5,058 bases of DNA from RAM1 sp943372585 (GCA_943372585.1 CALRZF020000295.1:1-5058); one strand, 5' to 3'; counted from the first letter of the stretch, positions 1-5,058 are shown. The notes: a model not told the origin generated them from the sequence alone. Numbers and translations: made by a program.

Positions 1-158
1 GGGTGGTGGTCACGAAGCGAAGGGGTTGGTTGACGCGCTGCAAGCGTCATGGGGCCAGGCGCCGACCCATTGTAGGCAGGACCCGGCCTGCGCGCTTGGC
101 GCGCGGGCGCAGCGGGCACGCAGGCGGGAACGTCCGCCTGCTGCCCGCCTTGGCCCGT
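1..158. other. GC-rich non-coding end segment with hairpins
   Basis: I see no convincing gene in this stretch; the open frames crossing it are low-complexity, Arg-rich shadows of the neighbouring gene. It contains three small inverted repeats: TGACGC 31-36 with GCGTCA 44-49, GCGCGC 90-95 with GCGCGC 99-104, and an 8-bp stem described separately at 120-141. It lies downstream of the minus-strand PBP gene, so it is its 3' flank, possibly followed by the upstream region of a gene outside the window. No tRNA or other structured RNA could be recognised. Confidence 0.5.
120..141 (-). terminator. Possible hairpin terminator after the PBP gene
   Basis: A perfect 8-bp stem (GCAGGCGG 120-127 with CCGCCTGC 134-141, loop of 6) starts about 18 bases past the TAA stop at 159-161, when read along the minus strand. 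There is no T-tract after it, so it is not a canonical intrinsic terminator. It may act as an RNA 3'-end stabiliser or be a chance product of the GC-rich composition. Confidence 0.3.
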
Positions 159-2651
159 TTACCGAACCTGGCCGGGCGGCAGGGGCGCGTACTGCGGTGC
201 GCGCTCGCCCTGCGGCAGGCCGATCACCACACCAGGCTGCGCCACACCACCACCACTGCCGCCGCCCGACATGGGCCGGGCACCGGGCACCGACTCCCAG
301 CGCGGGTCGCTGCCCGGCGGGGGTGGCGCGTTCACCGGCGGCGGGCCGTACACGGGTGAGTTAAAGACCGGCGGGCTGTAGGTCGGTGGCGGGGGTGGTG
401 GCGGCGGGGTGTAAGTCGGCATGGCCTGCTCCTCGGCCGGCGGCTGGCGGGGCGTGACCGGCTGCGACGGAGACGGGAACAGCCCGCGCAGCCAGTCACT
501 CACCTGGTCAACCACGGGCCCGACCACCGGCTCGGCCCGGCCGCTGCCGCGCGGCGCGTCAAAGCGCGCGTTGCTGTCCACCACCCGGCTGCGCAGCGCC
601 TGCTGGAAAAAATCGCCCACGATGGGCAGCGCGCTGTGGGCGCCCTGGCCCCAGTAGTCGCTGAGCGTCACGCGGTTGTCGTTGAAGCCGACCCACGCAC
701 CCGCCACCAGCTGCGAATGCATCAGCACAAACCAGCCGTCGGTGTTGTCCTGGGTGGTGCCGGTCTTGCCGGCCACGTCGGCCTGGATGCCGTAACGCGA
801 GCGGATGCCGGTGCCGGTGCCGCGGTCGATCACGCCGCGCATCACGTCCAGCAGCACCTGCGCAGAAGGAATGGACAGGGCTTGTTCAGGCACCGCGGCC
901 TGGAAGGTCTGCAGCACCTTGCCGTTGCGGTCTTCCACGCTGGTGATCAGCAGCGGCTCGATGTAGCTGCCGCTGTTGGCGATGGTGCTGTAGGCCGACA
1001 CCATTTCCTTCAGCGTCACCGGGCTGGTGCCCAACGCCAGCGAGGGCACCACGTCGAGCTTGCTCTGGCGAACGCCCATGGCCTGCGCCAGGCTGGCCAC
1101 CTTGGTCGGGCCCACGCTCTGCATCACCTGGGCGGTGATGGTGTTCTTGGAAAAAGCCAGACCGTCGCGAAGCGTCATGGGGGCGTAGGTGGGGGTACCG
1201 CTGTCCCGCGGGCGCCAGACGGCGCCGTTGCCCAGTGGAATTTCCACATCACCATCGATGAAGGTGTCGCCCGGTCGTGCGCCGTTTTCAAACGCGGCGC
1301 CGTACACAAAGGGCTTGAAGGTCGAGCCCGGCTGGCGGCGCGCCTGCTGCACGTGGTCGAACGGGTCCTGCACAAAGTTGCGGCTGCCCACCCATGCGCG
1401 GACATGGCCGTTGCGCGGGTCCATCGCCACAAAGCCGGCCTGCAGCCGCGTCTTGTCCTGGCGCAGCGCCAGCATGAAGTCCGTGTCGGCCTGCAGCCGC
1501 TTGAGAGCCTCTTCGTCGGTCTGGCCGGTCTCGCGGGCGGCCTTGTACTCGGCGCTCTCGCGCACAAAGGCTTTGACGATGTCTTTTTTGGCGGCCCAGG
1601 TGCGCGGCCCCCATTCGCCGTTGGCCACGCCCTGCAGCCGCTCGGCCTGGCGCGCCAGCGCCTGGTTGGCCTGGGCCTGCAGCCGCGAGTCGATGGTGGT
1701 GCGCACCACCAGCCCGTCGGCATGGATGTTGTAGTCGTTGCGGTCGGCCCATTCGATCAGCCAGCGGCGCACAAACTGGGAAAAGTGCGGCGCCGGGCCC
1801 AGCGGCTCGGTCTGCCGCTCGAAGTCGACCTTGAGCGGCCGCTTCTTCAGGGTCTGGAACTTCGCTTCCGGCAGCTTGCCGTGTTTGACCATCTGCGCCA
1901 GCACGATGTTGCGGCGCTGCGTGGCGCGCTCGGGGTTGAGTACCGGGTTGTAATAACTGGTGCCCTTGAGCATGCCGATCAGCGTGGCGCTTTCGAGCAC
2001 GTCGAGCTTGTCGGCCGACTTGTCGAAGTAGGTGCGCGCCGCCATTTCAATGCCGTAGGCGTTGTACAGAAAAGGCACGGTGTTGAGGTAGGTCTCGAGG
2101 ATCTCGTCCTTGGTATAGACCGCCTCGATCTTCAGCGCGGTGATGGCCTCCTTGATCTTGCGGGTCACCGTGGCCGAACGGCCGATCTCCTTGGGGTACA
2201 TGTTGCGGGCCAGCTGCTGCGTGATGGTGGAGCCGCCCTGCAGGTCGCCGGTGAAGGTCTTGAACACGGCCGAGGCGGTGCGCTTGAGGTCGATGCCGTG
2301 GTGTTCGTAGAAGCGGTGGTCTTCGGTGGCAATCAGCGCGGCCAGCACACTGGGCGACATGTCGGCCAGCTTGACCCAGTCGCGGTTGGCGCGCTTGAAC
2401 ACCGCCAGCTCCTTGCCGTCGATCGACATCACCCGGGCGGGTTTTTCTTCCTTGGCCTTGCGCAGGTCGCTGATGCTGGGCGTGAAGGGGACCAGCAGCA
2501 GCGCATACAGCAGCAGCAACGCAGGAATGGCGGCGACGGTCAGGGCGACGCCGCGCCGGGTGGGGTTGCGTACGCGGCGCAGGGTTTCAGCGGCAAAGGC
2601 GGCGGCAAGGGGCTGAAAACGGGCGAGGAAACGGGCGAGGATTTTTTTCAT
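159..2651 (-). CDS. Class A penicillin-binding protein (1A family), bifunctional transglycosylase/transpeptidase
   Basis: The 830-residue product polymerises lipid II into glycan strands and cross-links the stem peptides; it sits in the inner membrane with its catalytic domains in the periplasm. Visible in order: a basic cytoplasmic N-terminus; one membrane segment at about 34-56 (an Ala/Leu-rich run ending LLLVPF); a GT51 domain at about 75-260 with catalytic ATEDHRFYEHHGID (Glu110), GGSTITQQLARNMY and RKIKEA; a transpeptidase domain from about 405 with GSTFKPF (nucleophile Ser443, Lys446), SKN 501-503 and KTGTT from 629; then a Pro/Gly-rich tail from about 730 with eight consecutive prolines at 749-756. 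The start is ATG 2651 (MKKILARF); an in-frame TTG at 2681 would add ten residues but looks less natural. No clear Shine-Dalgarno precedes the ATG. The linker between the two domains is shorter than in E. coli PBP1a. It has no operon partner. Family assignment is very secure; orthology to mrcA/ponA specifically is not, so no symbol is given. Confidence 0.96.
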   Translation of the reverse strand: MKKILARFLARFQPLAAAFAAETLRRVRNPTRRGVALTVAAIPALLLLYALLLVPFTPSISDLRKAKEEKPARVMSIDGKELAVFKRANRDWVKLADMSPSVLAALIATEDHRFYEHHGIDLKRTASAVFKTFTGDLQGGSTITQQLARNMYPKEIGRSATVTRKIKEAITALKIEAVYTKDEILETYLNTVPFLYNAYGIEMAARTYFDKSADKLDVLESATLIGMLKGTSYYNPVLNPERATQRRNIVLAQMVKHGKLPEAKFQTLKKRPLKVDFERQTEPLGPAPHFSQFVRRWLIEWADRNDYNIHADGLVVRTTIDSRLQAQANQALARQAERLQGVANGEWGPRTWAAKKDIVKAFVRESAEYKAARETGQTDEEALKRLQADTDFMLALRQDKTRLQAGFVAMDPRNGHVRAWVGSRNFVQDPFDHVQQARRQPGSTFKPFVYGAAFENGARPGDTFIDGDVEIPLGNGAVWRPRDSGTPTYAPMTLRDGLAFSKNTITAQVMQSVGPTKVASLAQAMGVRQSKLDVVPSLALGTSPVTLKEMVSAYSTIANSGSYIEPLLITSVEDRNGKVLQTFQAAVPEQALSIPSAQVLLDVMRGVIDRGTGTGIRSRYGIQADVAGKTGTTQDNTDGWFVLMHSQLVAGAWVGFNDNRVTLSDYWGQGAHSALPIVGDFFQQALRSRVVDSNARFDAPRGSGRAEPVVGPVVDQVSDWLRGLFPSPSQPVTPRQPPAEEQAMPTYTPPPPPPPPTYSPPVFNSPVYGPPPVNAPPPPGSDPRWESVPGARPMSGGGSGGGVAQPGVVIGLPQGERAPQYAPLPPGQVR

Positions 2652-2661
2652 CGGGAGCAAG

Positions 2662-2667
2662 TGTAGG
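2662..2667 (-). promoter_or_regulatory. Candidate -10 element of the PBP gene
   Basis: On the minus strand TACACT matches TATAAT at 4 of 6 positions and lies only 10 bases before the ATG at 2651, with no recognisable -35 at 16-18 bases upstream. If used, transcription would begin within a few bases of the start codon, which would fit the missing Shine-Dalgarno. This is an inference from sequence alone. Confidence 0.25.
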
Positions 2668-2765
2668 GGTTGCCTTTGCAAGGGGCTGTAGGACGCCGGC
2701 GGAAGGCGACGGGCGGACGCCGGGGCGGGCTGGGCGTTGGCGGCGGGTTGGCCGGATCTTGAGAG

Positions 2766-2817
2766 TAAAAAATAGCTTCAGCCCATTTGGGACATGCGCG
2801 GGCAGCTATTGTTTTTA
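2766..2817 (-). terminator. Intrinsic terminator of the DUF2889 gene, also dispersed-repeat copy 1
   Basis: An imperfect palindrome pairs ATAGCT (2772-2777) with AGCTAT (2804-2809) and GCCC (2781-2784) with GGGC (2800-2803). A 3-base bulge lies on one arm and the loop is about 15 bases. An A-run on the left and a T-run on the right allow termination in either direction. Read along the minus strand it lies about 83 bases beyond the DUF2889 stop codon and ends in TTTTTT, so it should stop that transcript before the PBP gene. The same sequence family recurs at 3567-3620. Confidence 0.7.
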
Positions 2818-2820
2818 TAG
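2767..2820. repeat. Dispersed palindromic intergenic repeat, copy 1
   Basis: These 54 bases align without gaps to 3567-3620 (offset exactly 800), with 34 identities by hand count. Shared blocks include CAGCCC, GGGAC, GCGC and GCAGCT, with an A-run before and a T-run after. I recall similar AT-bordered elements with a GCAGCT core being abundant between genes in Comamonadaceae; that link is from memory. Copy 1 keeps a good stem and so doubles as the terminator listed over the same bases. Confidence 0.6.
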
Positions 2821-2899
2821 TGCCTGTCGGTCATGACTGGCGGTTACCAGCGATTACCGGCCGTGACCCGCACCGGCCATCGCGCGGCTCCATCGCCAT

Positions 2900-3478
2900 T
2901 CAGGCTTTCCGCTTCAGGGGCTGCCAGCCCGCAAACTTCGGGTAATGGCGCTGCACCACCTGGCCGTCGAAATCCCAGGCGATGCACTTGCCCAGGTGGT
3001 AAGGCGGCTCGGCGCTGCCGGACTCGGCAAGGCCAGCCTGCGCGCGCAGATGGCCGCGGTACACCGGCACCGTCTGGTAGGCCGCCGTGGCCATGTTGAA
3101 CAGCATCTCGCGCAGGTGGGTGCAGCCGCGTATGCCGCCCAGCGCCTTTTCGATGGCCTGGCGCCAGCCCGGCCCCATGGTGGCGCCCACCATCAGCTGC
3201 ATCGGGTCGATGCCCTGCTGGCATTCGTCAAACGGGGCGTGGTCACTGGCGCTGGCGATGTCGCGAATGACCAGGCCGTCGTCCACCGTGGCGCGTATGG
3301 CCATGCCGTGGATGGGTGTGCCCGGCGGCACCTCGCGCTCCGAGCGGGCATGTTCGTAGGTACGCACATCGGTCATTTCGGCCTCGATGTCCCACAGGCC
3401 GTCCTCGCGCCGGTAGCCGCGGTAAACGACGGCGCGAGTGTGCAGGTGGGTTCGGGCTTGGGGTGCGGGCAGTGGCAT
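2900..3478 (-). CDS. DUF2889 domain-containing protein
   Basis: This 192-residue protein fits the uncharacterised DUF2889 family over its whole length. Recognisable blocks are HLHTR (11-15), GYRREDGLWDIEAEMTD (21-37), PIHGMAIR (55-62), PFDEC (82-86), LMVGATMGPGWR (95-106) and GGIRGCTHL (114-122), followed by an Ala-rich helix. The conserved Cys119 and His121 of the CTH motif could be functional, but no activity is established for the family as far as I know. There is no signal peptide or membrane segment, so it is probably cytoplasmic. The frame stays open up to 3601. I chose ATG 3478 because family members begin close to the HTR block, because a sigma70-like promoter sits at 3510-3538, and because the longer version would run into the repeat at 3567-3620. 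ATG 3511 (starting MVSFAPDP) is the alternative, since a GGGA lies just before it. The gene is monocistronic, with a terminator downstream. Confidence 0.85.
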   Translation of the reverse strand: MPLPAPQARTHLHTRAVVYRGYRREDGLWDIEAEMTDVRTYEHARSEREVPPGTPIHGMAIRATVDDGLVIRDIASASDHAPFDECQQGIDPMQLMVGATMGPGWRQAIEKALGGIRGCTHLREMLFNMATAAYQTVPVYRGHLRAQAGLAESGSAEPPYHLGKCIAWDFDGQVVQRHYPKFAGWQPLKRKA

Positions 3479-3509
3479 GGGGTGAAAAGGGTCCGGGGCA
3501 AAAGAGACC

Positions 3510-3538
3510 ATTTTCCCACACGGGCACCGTGCTGCCAG
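3510..3538 (-). promoter_or_regulatory. Candidate sigma70 promoter of the DUF2889 gene
   Basis: On the minus strand CTGGCA (3538-3533, 4 of 6 to TTGACA) is followed after exactly 17 bases by GAAAAT (3515-3510, 4 of 6 to TATAAT). Transcription would begin near 3503, leaving a leader of about 25 bases before ATG 3478. No clear Shine-Dalgarno lies in that leader, which is a weakness of the proposed start. Confidence 0.45.
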
Positions 3539-3566
3539 GGGCGCCGCCCAGGCCAGATCAAGGCAG

Positions 3567-3620
3567 AAAATCGGCCTCCAGCCCCATAGGGACGGGCGCA
3601 AGCAGCTGCGTTTTCAGTAG
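3567..3620. repeat. Dispersed palindromic intergenic repeat, copy 2
   Basis: This aligns without gaps to the element at 2767-2820 (34 of 54 identical by hand count). It keeps the terminal AAAA and TTTT, plus CAGCCC, GGGAC, GCGC and GCAGCT, but the long stem has decayed; remaining pairs include CGCA 3597-3600 with TGCG 3607-3610. Read along the minus strand it begins about 15 bases after the TGA of the open fragment at 3636-3797. That is the same relation to a gene end that copy 1 has to the DUF2889 gene. Confidence 0.55.
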
Positions 3621-3635
3621 CAGATCGGCAGCGGC

Positions 3636-3797
3636 TCAGCGCGCCTGCCCGCGGTTCAAAAATTGCGCCAGCGCTGCGCTGACGGCGGCCTGGCTACTGG
3701 CCACCCAGAGGCCCAGGTCAGTTTGTTGCAGGCTTCGCACTCCTGCAGAACCGATGCCGCAGACGCCAGCGCAGACGCTGGTTTGTCTGCCACAATC
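3636..3797 (-). pseudogene. Possible 3' remnant of a lost gene
   Basis: A 53-codon open frame on the minus strand runs from just after a TGA at 3800-3798 to a TGA at 3638-3636. It has no ATG. From about residue 15 the translation reads like real protein (IGSAGVRSLQQTDLGLWV, then ASSQAAVSAALAQFLNRG and a short end), with G/C-rich third positions typical of this genome, while the first dozen residues look random. I do not recognise the family. It could be the truncated C-terminus of a gene whose upstream part was replaced when the cytochrome gene arrived, or a chance open frame in GC-rich DNA. Confidence 0.25.
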
Positions 3798-3870
3798 TCA
3801 AAAGGTACTCGCCACACGCCCGTGCGGTACCCGGGAATCGCGACGCTGTTACTTGGCCGCTACAAGCGCA

Positions 3871-3874
3871 AAGG
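3871..3874 (+). promoter_or_regulatory. Ribosome binding site deciding the cytochrome start
   Basis: AAGG lies 8 bases before ATG 3883 but only 2 bases before the in-frame ATG 3877, so it favours 3883 as the start. A further in-frame ATG at 3928 has only a weak GGGA ahead of it. Confidence 0.5.
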
Positions 3875-3882
3875 TGATGATC

Positions 3883-4419
3883 ATGGCAAAGATTTCGATG
3901 TTTGCACTGAAACCTGCATGGGACGCGATGACGGCGGGACGCCGCAGCCTCCTCTACGGCGCCGCCTTCGCGCCGGCCCTGTTGCTCGCCGGATGCGCCG
4001 TGGAAGTGGAGAACACGCAGGCTGCCCAGGAGGTCGCGCGGCTCTCCAGGCCGCCCGGTTCGGTTTCCATCGGGTGGCGCGTCTTCCAGGAAAAGTGCGC
4101 GAGCTGTCATGGCGCCGCTGCGACAGGCACGGCGAACGGGCCCGACCTGTTGCCCAGGGTTCGGGATATGGGCTCACGCCAGTTCGTGAGCCTCGTGCTC
4201 AGGCGCTACGACTGGAATCTCCCGCCGGCGCAAGCCGGCAGTGAGGGTGCCGCACGGGAAGCCTTGATAGACGATATCCTGGAGCGCAGGAGGAACTTCA
4301 AGCCCACGATGCCCGCGTGGGATGGCGAACCCATCGTGACCACCCATATCGTGGATCTCCACGCCTATCTCTCGGCGCGCGCGCAAGGCACGCAGGGCCC
4401 GGGGCGTCCGCTACCGTAG
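3883..4419 (+). CDS. Monohaem c-type cytochrome, predicted lipoprotein
   Basis: The 178-residue product is a class I-type cytochrome c that would carry electrons in the periplasm, anchored to a membrane by a lipid. A signal peptide with RR (20-21), a hydrophobic stretch and a lipobox LLAGC predicts lipidation at Cys38. The haem site is CASCH (Cys72, Cys75, His76), and the likely sixth ligand is Met143 in PTMPAW, 67 residues on, typical spacing for the fold. The C-terminus ends in a helix, then GTQGPGRP. From memory, similar tails occur in small cytochromes near PQQ-dependent dehydrogenases, but no such partner is present here. Residues 16-38 alone would make a standard-length lipoprotein signal, so a start at 3928 is possible. 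Arginine uses AGG in 5 of 16 cases; by my scan the PBP gene has none, hinting at a different origin. It stands alone on its strand, convergent with the next gene. The redox partner is unknown. Confidence 0.88.
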   Translation: MAKISMFALKPAWDAMTAGRRSLLYGAAFAPALLLAGCAVEVENTQAAQEVARLSRPPGSVSIGWRVFQEKCASCHGAAATGTANGPDLLPRVRDMGSRQFVSLVLRRYDWNLPPAQAGSEGAAREALIDDILERRRNFKPTMPAWDGEPIVTTHIVDLHAYLSARAQGTQGPGRPLP

Positions 4420-4438
4420 GAGGCTGTCCGTCATTGCG

Positions 4439-4477
4439 GGTCAGGCCCCGGATGACAAACCGGGGGCCTCGATGACC
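4439..4477. terminator. Hairpin between convergent genes, possible bidirectional terminator
   Basis: In the 70 bases between the facing stop codons, GGTCA (4439-4443) pairs with TGACC (4473-4477), and GGCCCCGG (4444-4451) pairs with CCGGGGGCC (4460-4468) with one bulged G. The loop is 8 bases and a 4-base bulge lies on the right arm. The stem is strong, but neither side is followed by a T-tract, so the call rests on stem strength and position. Confidence 0.5.
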
Positions 4478-4489
4478 AGTCAGGGTTGC

Positions 4490-4924
4490 CTAGGTCTCCA
4501 CCACCGAATGCCACCAGATCCTGAAGTCGCGGCACAGGCCGCCGGCTTCAAACCCGGCCACCGCCACGCCGTCGAGCACCAGGCGCGGCAAGGGGTCGCC
4601 CGGCTGGCGGGCCAGCTGGCTGGTGCCGGTGGAAGTGGCCCACATGGCAAACATTTCTTCCGACGTCACTTGGTAGGTGGTGTGCCAGTGGGCGATGCCG
4701 CCCAGCGCCTCGGCGTGCAGGATGTCGAAGGTGAGCACGATGTCGGTCTGCAGCTTGACGCGCTGCCAGTACTGCCGGATCTGCGCATGCCCGGTCTGCA
4801 CCGCAAACGGGGTGTTGTGGTACTGGCCGTCTTCGGAGAACAGCGAAGCCAGCAGGAATTCGTCGCGGGTCTCCCACGCTTTTTTGTAGTTTTCCATGAA
4901 GCGCTGCATCAGCGTGTCGGTCAT
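4490..4924 (-). CDS. NTF2-like / SnoaL-like family protein
   Basis: The 144-residue product has the size and pattern of a single-domain NTF2-like alpha+beta-barrel protein: an N-terminal helix (MQRFMENYKKAWETRD, 6-21), LLASLFSEDGQYHNTPF (24-40), GHAQIRQYW (45-53), a strand ending AHWHTTY (78-84) and a closing strand with FRIWWH (134-139). Such folds bind or convert small molecules (SnoaL cyclases, ketosteroid isomerase, limonene epoxide hydrolase) or only dimerise. His36, Asp32 and Trp53 line up with positions often facing the cavity, but I cannot name a substrate. It has no signal peptide and is probably cytoplasmic. ATG 4924 is well supported by an AGGAG six bases upstream. It is convergent with the cytochrome and appears monocistronic; nothing in the window links it to a pathway. 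Confidence 0.85.
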   Translation of the reverse strand: MTDTLMQRFMENYKKAWETRDEFLLASLFSEDGQYHNTPFAVQTGHAQIRQYWQRVKLQTDIVLTFDILHAEALGGIAHWHTTYQVTSEEMFAMWATSTGTSQLARQPGDPLPRLVLDGVAVAGFEAGGLCRDFRIWWHSVVET

Positions 4925-4930
4925 TGCCTG

Positions 4931-4935
4931 CTCCT
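4931..4935 (-). promoter_or_regulatory. Strong Shine-Dalgarno of the NTF2-like gene
   Basis: The minus strand reads AGGAG with 6 bases to the ATG at 4924. It is the best ribosome binding site in the window and fixes this start. Confidence 0.75.
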
Positions 4936-5017
4936 GTCCTTGAATGAATTCACATCGCCGCGCCGGAAGGTGCCGGCCCGTGTGCGGCAGCCTGCCCCGG
5001 TCCTCCCGGCCACACGC

Positions 5018-5023
5018 ATTATT
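5018..5023 (-). promoter_or_regulatory. Candidate -10 of the NTF2-like gene
   Basis: The minus strand reads AATAAT, 5 of 6 to TATAAT, in the only AT-rich patch of an otherwise GC-rich leader. No good -35 lies 16-18 bases upstream. Use of this site would give a leader of roughly 85 bases before ATG 4924. Confidence 0.25.
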
Positions 5024-5030
5024 TCCCCTT

Positions 5031-5058
5031 TTCCCGCGACAGCAGGCGTGGGCTATAA
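5031..5058 (+). promoter_or_regulatory. Candidate divergent promoter pointing out of the window
   Basis: TTCCCG (5031-5036, 3 of 6 to TTGACA) is followed after 17 bases by TATAA at 5054-5058, where the window ends, so the last base of the -10 cannot be seen. It would drive a gene to the right, divergent from the NTF2-like gene. Confidence 0.25.

Larger units (their letters stand above)
3622..3882. other. Divergent intergenic region before the cytochrome gene
   Basis: The gap between the two divergent starts (3479-3882) is about 400 bases. Its left part holds the DUF2889 promoter and repeat copy 2. The right part holds the open fragment at 3636-3797, a 9-base direct repeat CGCAGACGC at 3758-3766 and 3770-3778, and an overlapping hairpin (CCAGCG 3766-3771 with CGCTGG 3776-3781). 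I find no convincing sigma70 promoter for the cytochrome: CACAAT at 3791-3796 could be a -10 but lacks a -35, and TTGTCT at 3783-3788 lacks a good -10. Confidence 0.5.

Noticed and set aside
636..2666. 676-codon plus-strand open frame opposite the PBP gene
   Set aside because: It is the antisense shadow of a high-GC gene. It is rich in His, Gly and Ala with no domain pattern, while the minus strand carries all PBP motifs in order.
2813..2818. TATAAA on the minus strand as a -10 for the PBP gene
   Set aside because: It is part of the T-tract border of the terminator/repeat, has no -35 at a proper distance, and a transcript from it would run straight into the hairpin.
2831..2899. 22-codon open frame beginning at ATG 2899, next to the DUF2889 stop, on the minus strand
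   Set aside because: It has no ribosome site of its own and no recognisable feature beyond the chance TGA-ATG junction, and it ends before the terminator.
2945..3589. 214-codon plus-strand open frame opposite the DUF2889 gene
   Set aside because: His/Ala/Gly-rich shadow with no recognisable domain; the minus strand carries the conserved DUF2889 blocks.
3316..3882. N-terminal extension of the cytochrome open frame, about 189 extra codons
   Set aside because: The extension is antisense to the DUF2889 gene and its promoter and looks random. The lipoprotein signal peptide and the ribosome site fix the start at 3883 (or possibly 3928).
4979..5016. Inverted CGTGTG / CACACG in the leader of the NTF2-like gene, considered as a riboswitch or operator
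   Set aside because: Only six pairs with a loop of about 26 bases in GC-rich DNA, with no further consistent structure.
1..5058. CRISPR array, tRNA, rRNA, insertion sequence or toxin-antitoxin pair
   Set aside because: No regularly spaced repeats, no cloverleaf or rRNA motifs, no transposase and no paired small genes were found on either strand.

Overview
The window is GC-rich bacterial DNA, most likely from a betaproteobacterium of the Comamonadaceae (Acidovorax / Variovorax / Rhodoferax type). The clues are the strong G/C preference at third codon positions, a DUF2889 protein of the type common in that group, and two copies of an AT-flanked palindromic intergenic element ending in a GCAGCT core that I recall as frequent in those genomes. 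The taxonomic call is an inference; no rRNA or other marker gene is present.

Layout from left to right. Positions 1-158 hold no supportable gene, only GC-rich hairpins just beyond the stop codon of the first gene. Positions 159-2651 (minus) encode a bifunctional class A penicillin-binding protein with a GT51 glycosyltransferase domain, a transpeptidase domain and a long Pro/Gly-rich C-terminal tail. Positions 2652-2899 hold its upstream region and a strong hairpin with a T-tract, which is also repeat copy 1. Positions 2900-3478 (minus) encode a DUF2889 protein with a good candidate promoter. Positions 3479-3882 are a roughly 400-base divergent gap with that promoter, repeat copy 2 and a start-less 53-codon open frame that looks like the 3' end of a lost gene. 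Positions 3883-4419 (plus) encode a small monohaem cytochrome c lipoprotein. Positions 4490-4924 (minus) encode an NTF2/SnoaL-like protein, convergent with the cytochrome across a GC-rich hairpin. The right edge (5031-5058) carries a candidate promoter pointing out of the window.

The genes do not form an operon. Each appears to be its own transcription unit: the two leftmost share a strand but are separated by a terminator-like hairpin, the cytochrome alone is on the plus strand, and the last gene opposes it. Two products act at the cell envelope (the PBP in peptidoglycan synthesis, the cytochrome in periplasmic electron transfer). The DUF2889 and NTF2-like proteins are probably cytoplasmic and of unknown role. 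I see no coherent new multi-gene system here. The points most worth a second look are the matched repeat pair, the cytochrome with AGG-rich arginine codon use unlike its neighbours next to a possible gene remnant, and the non-canonical build of the PBP.
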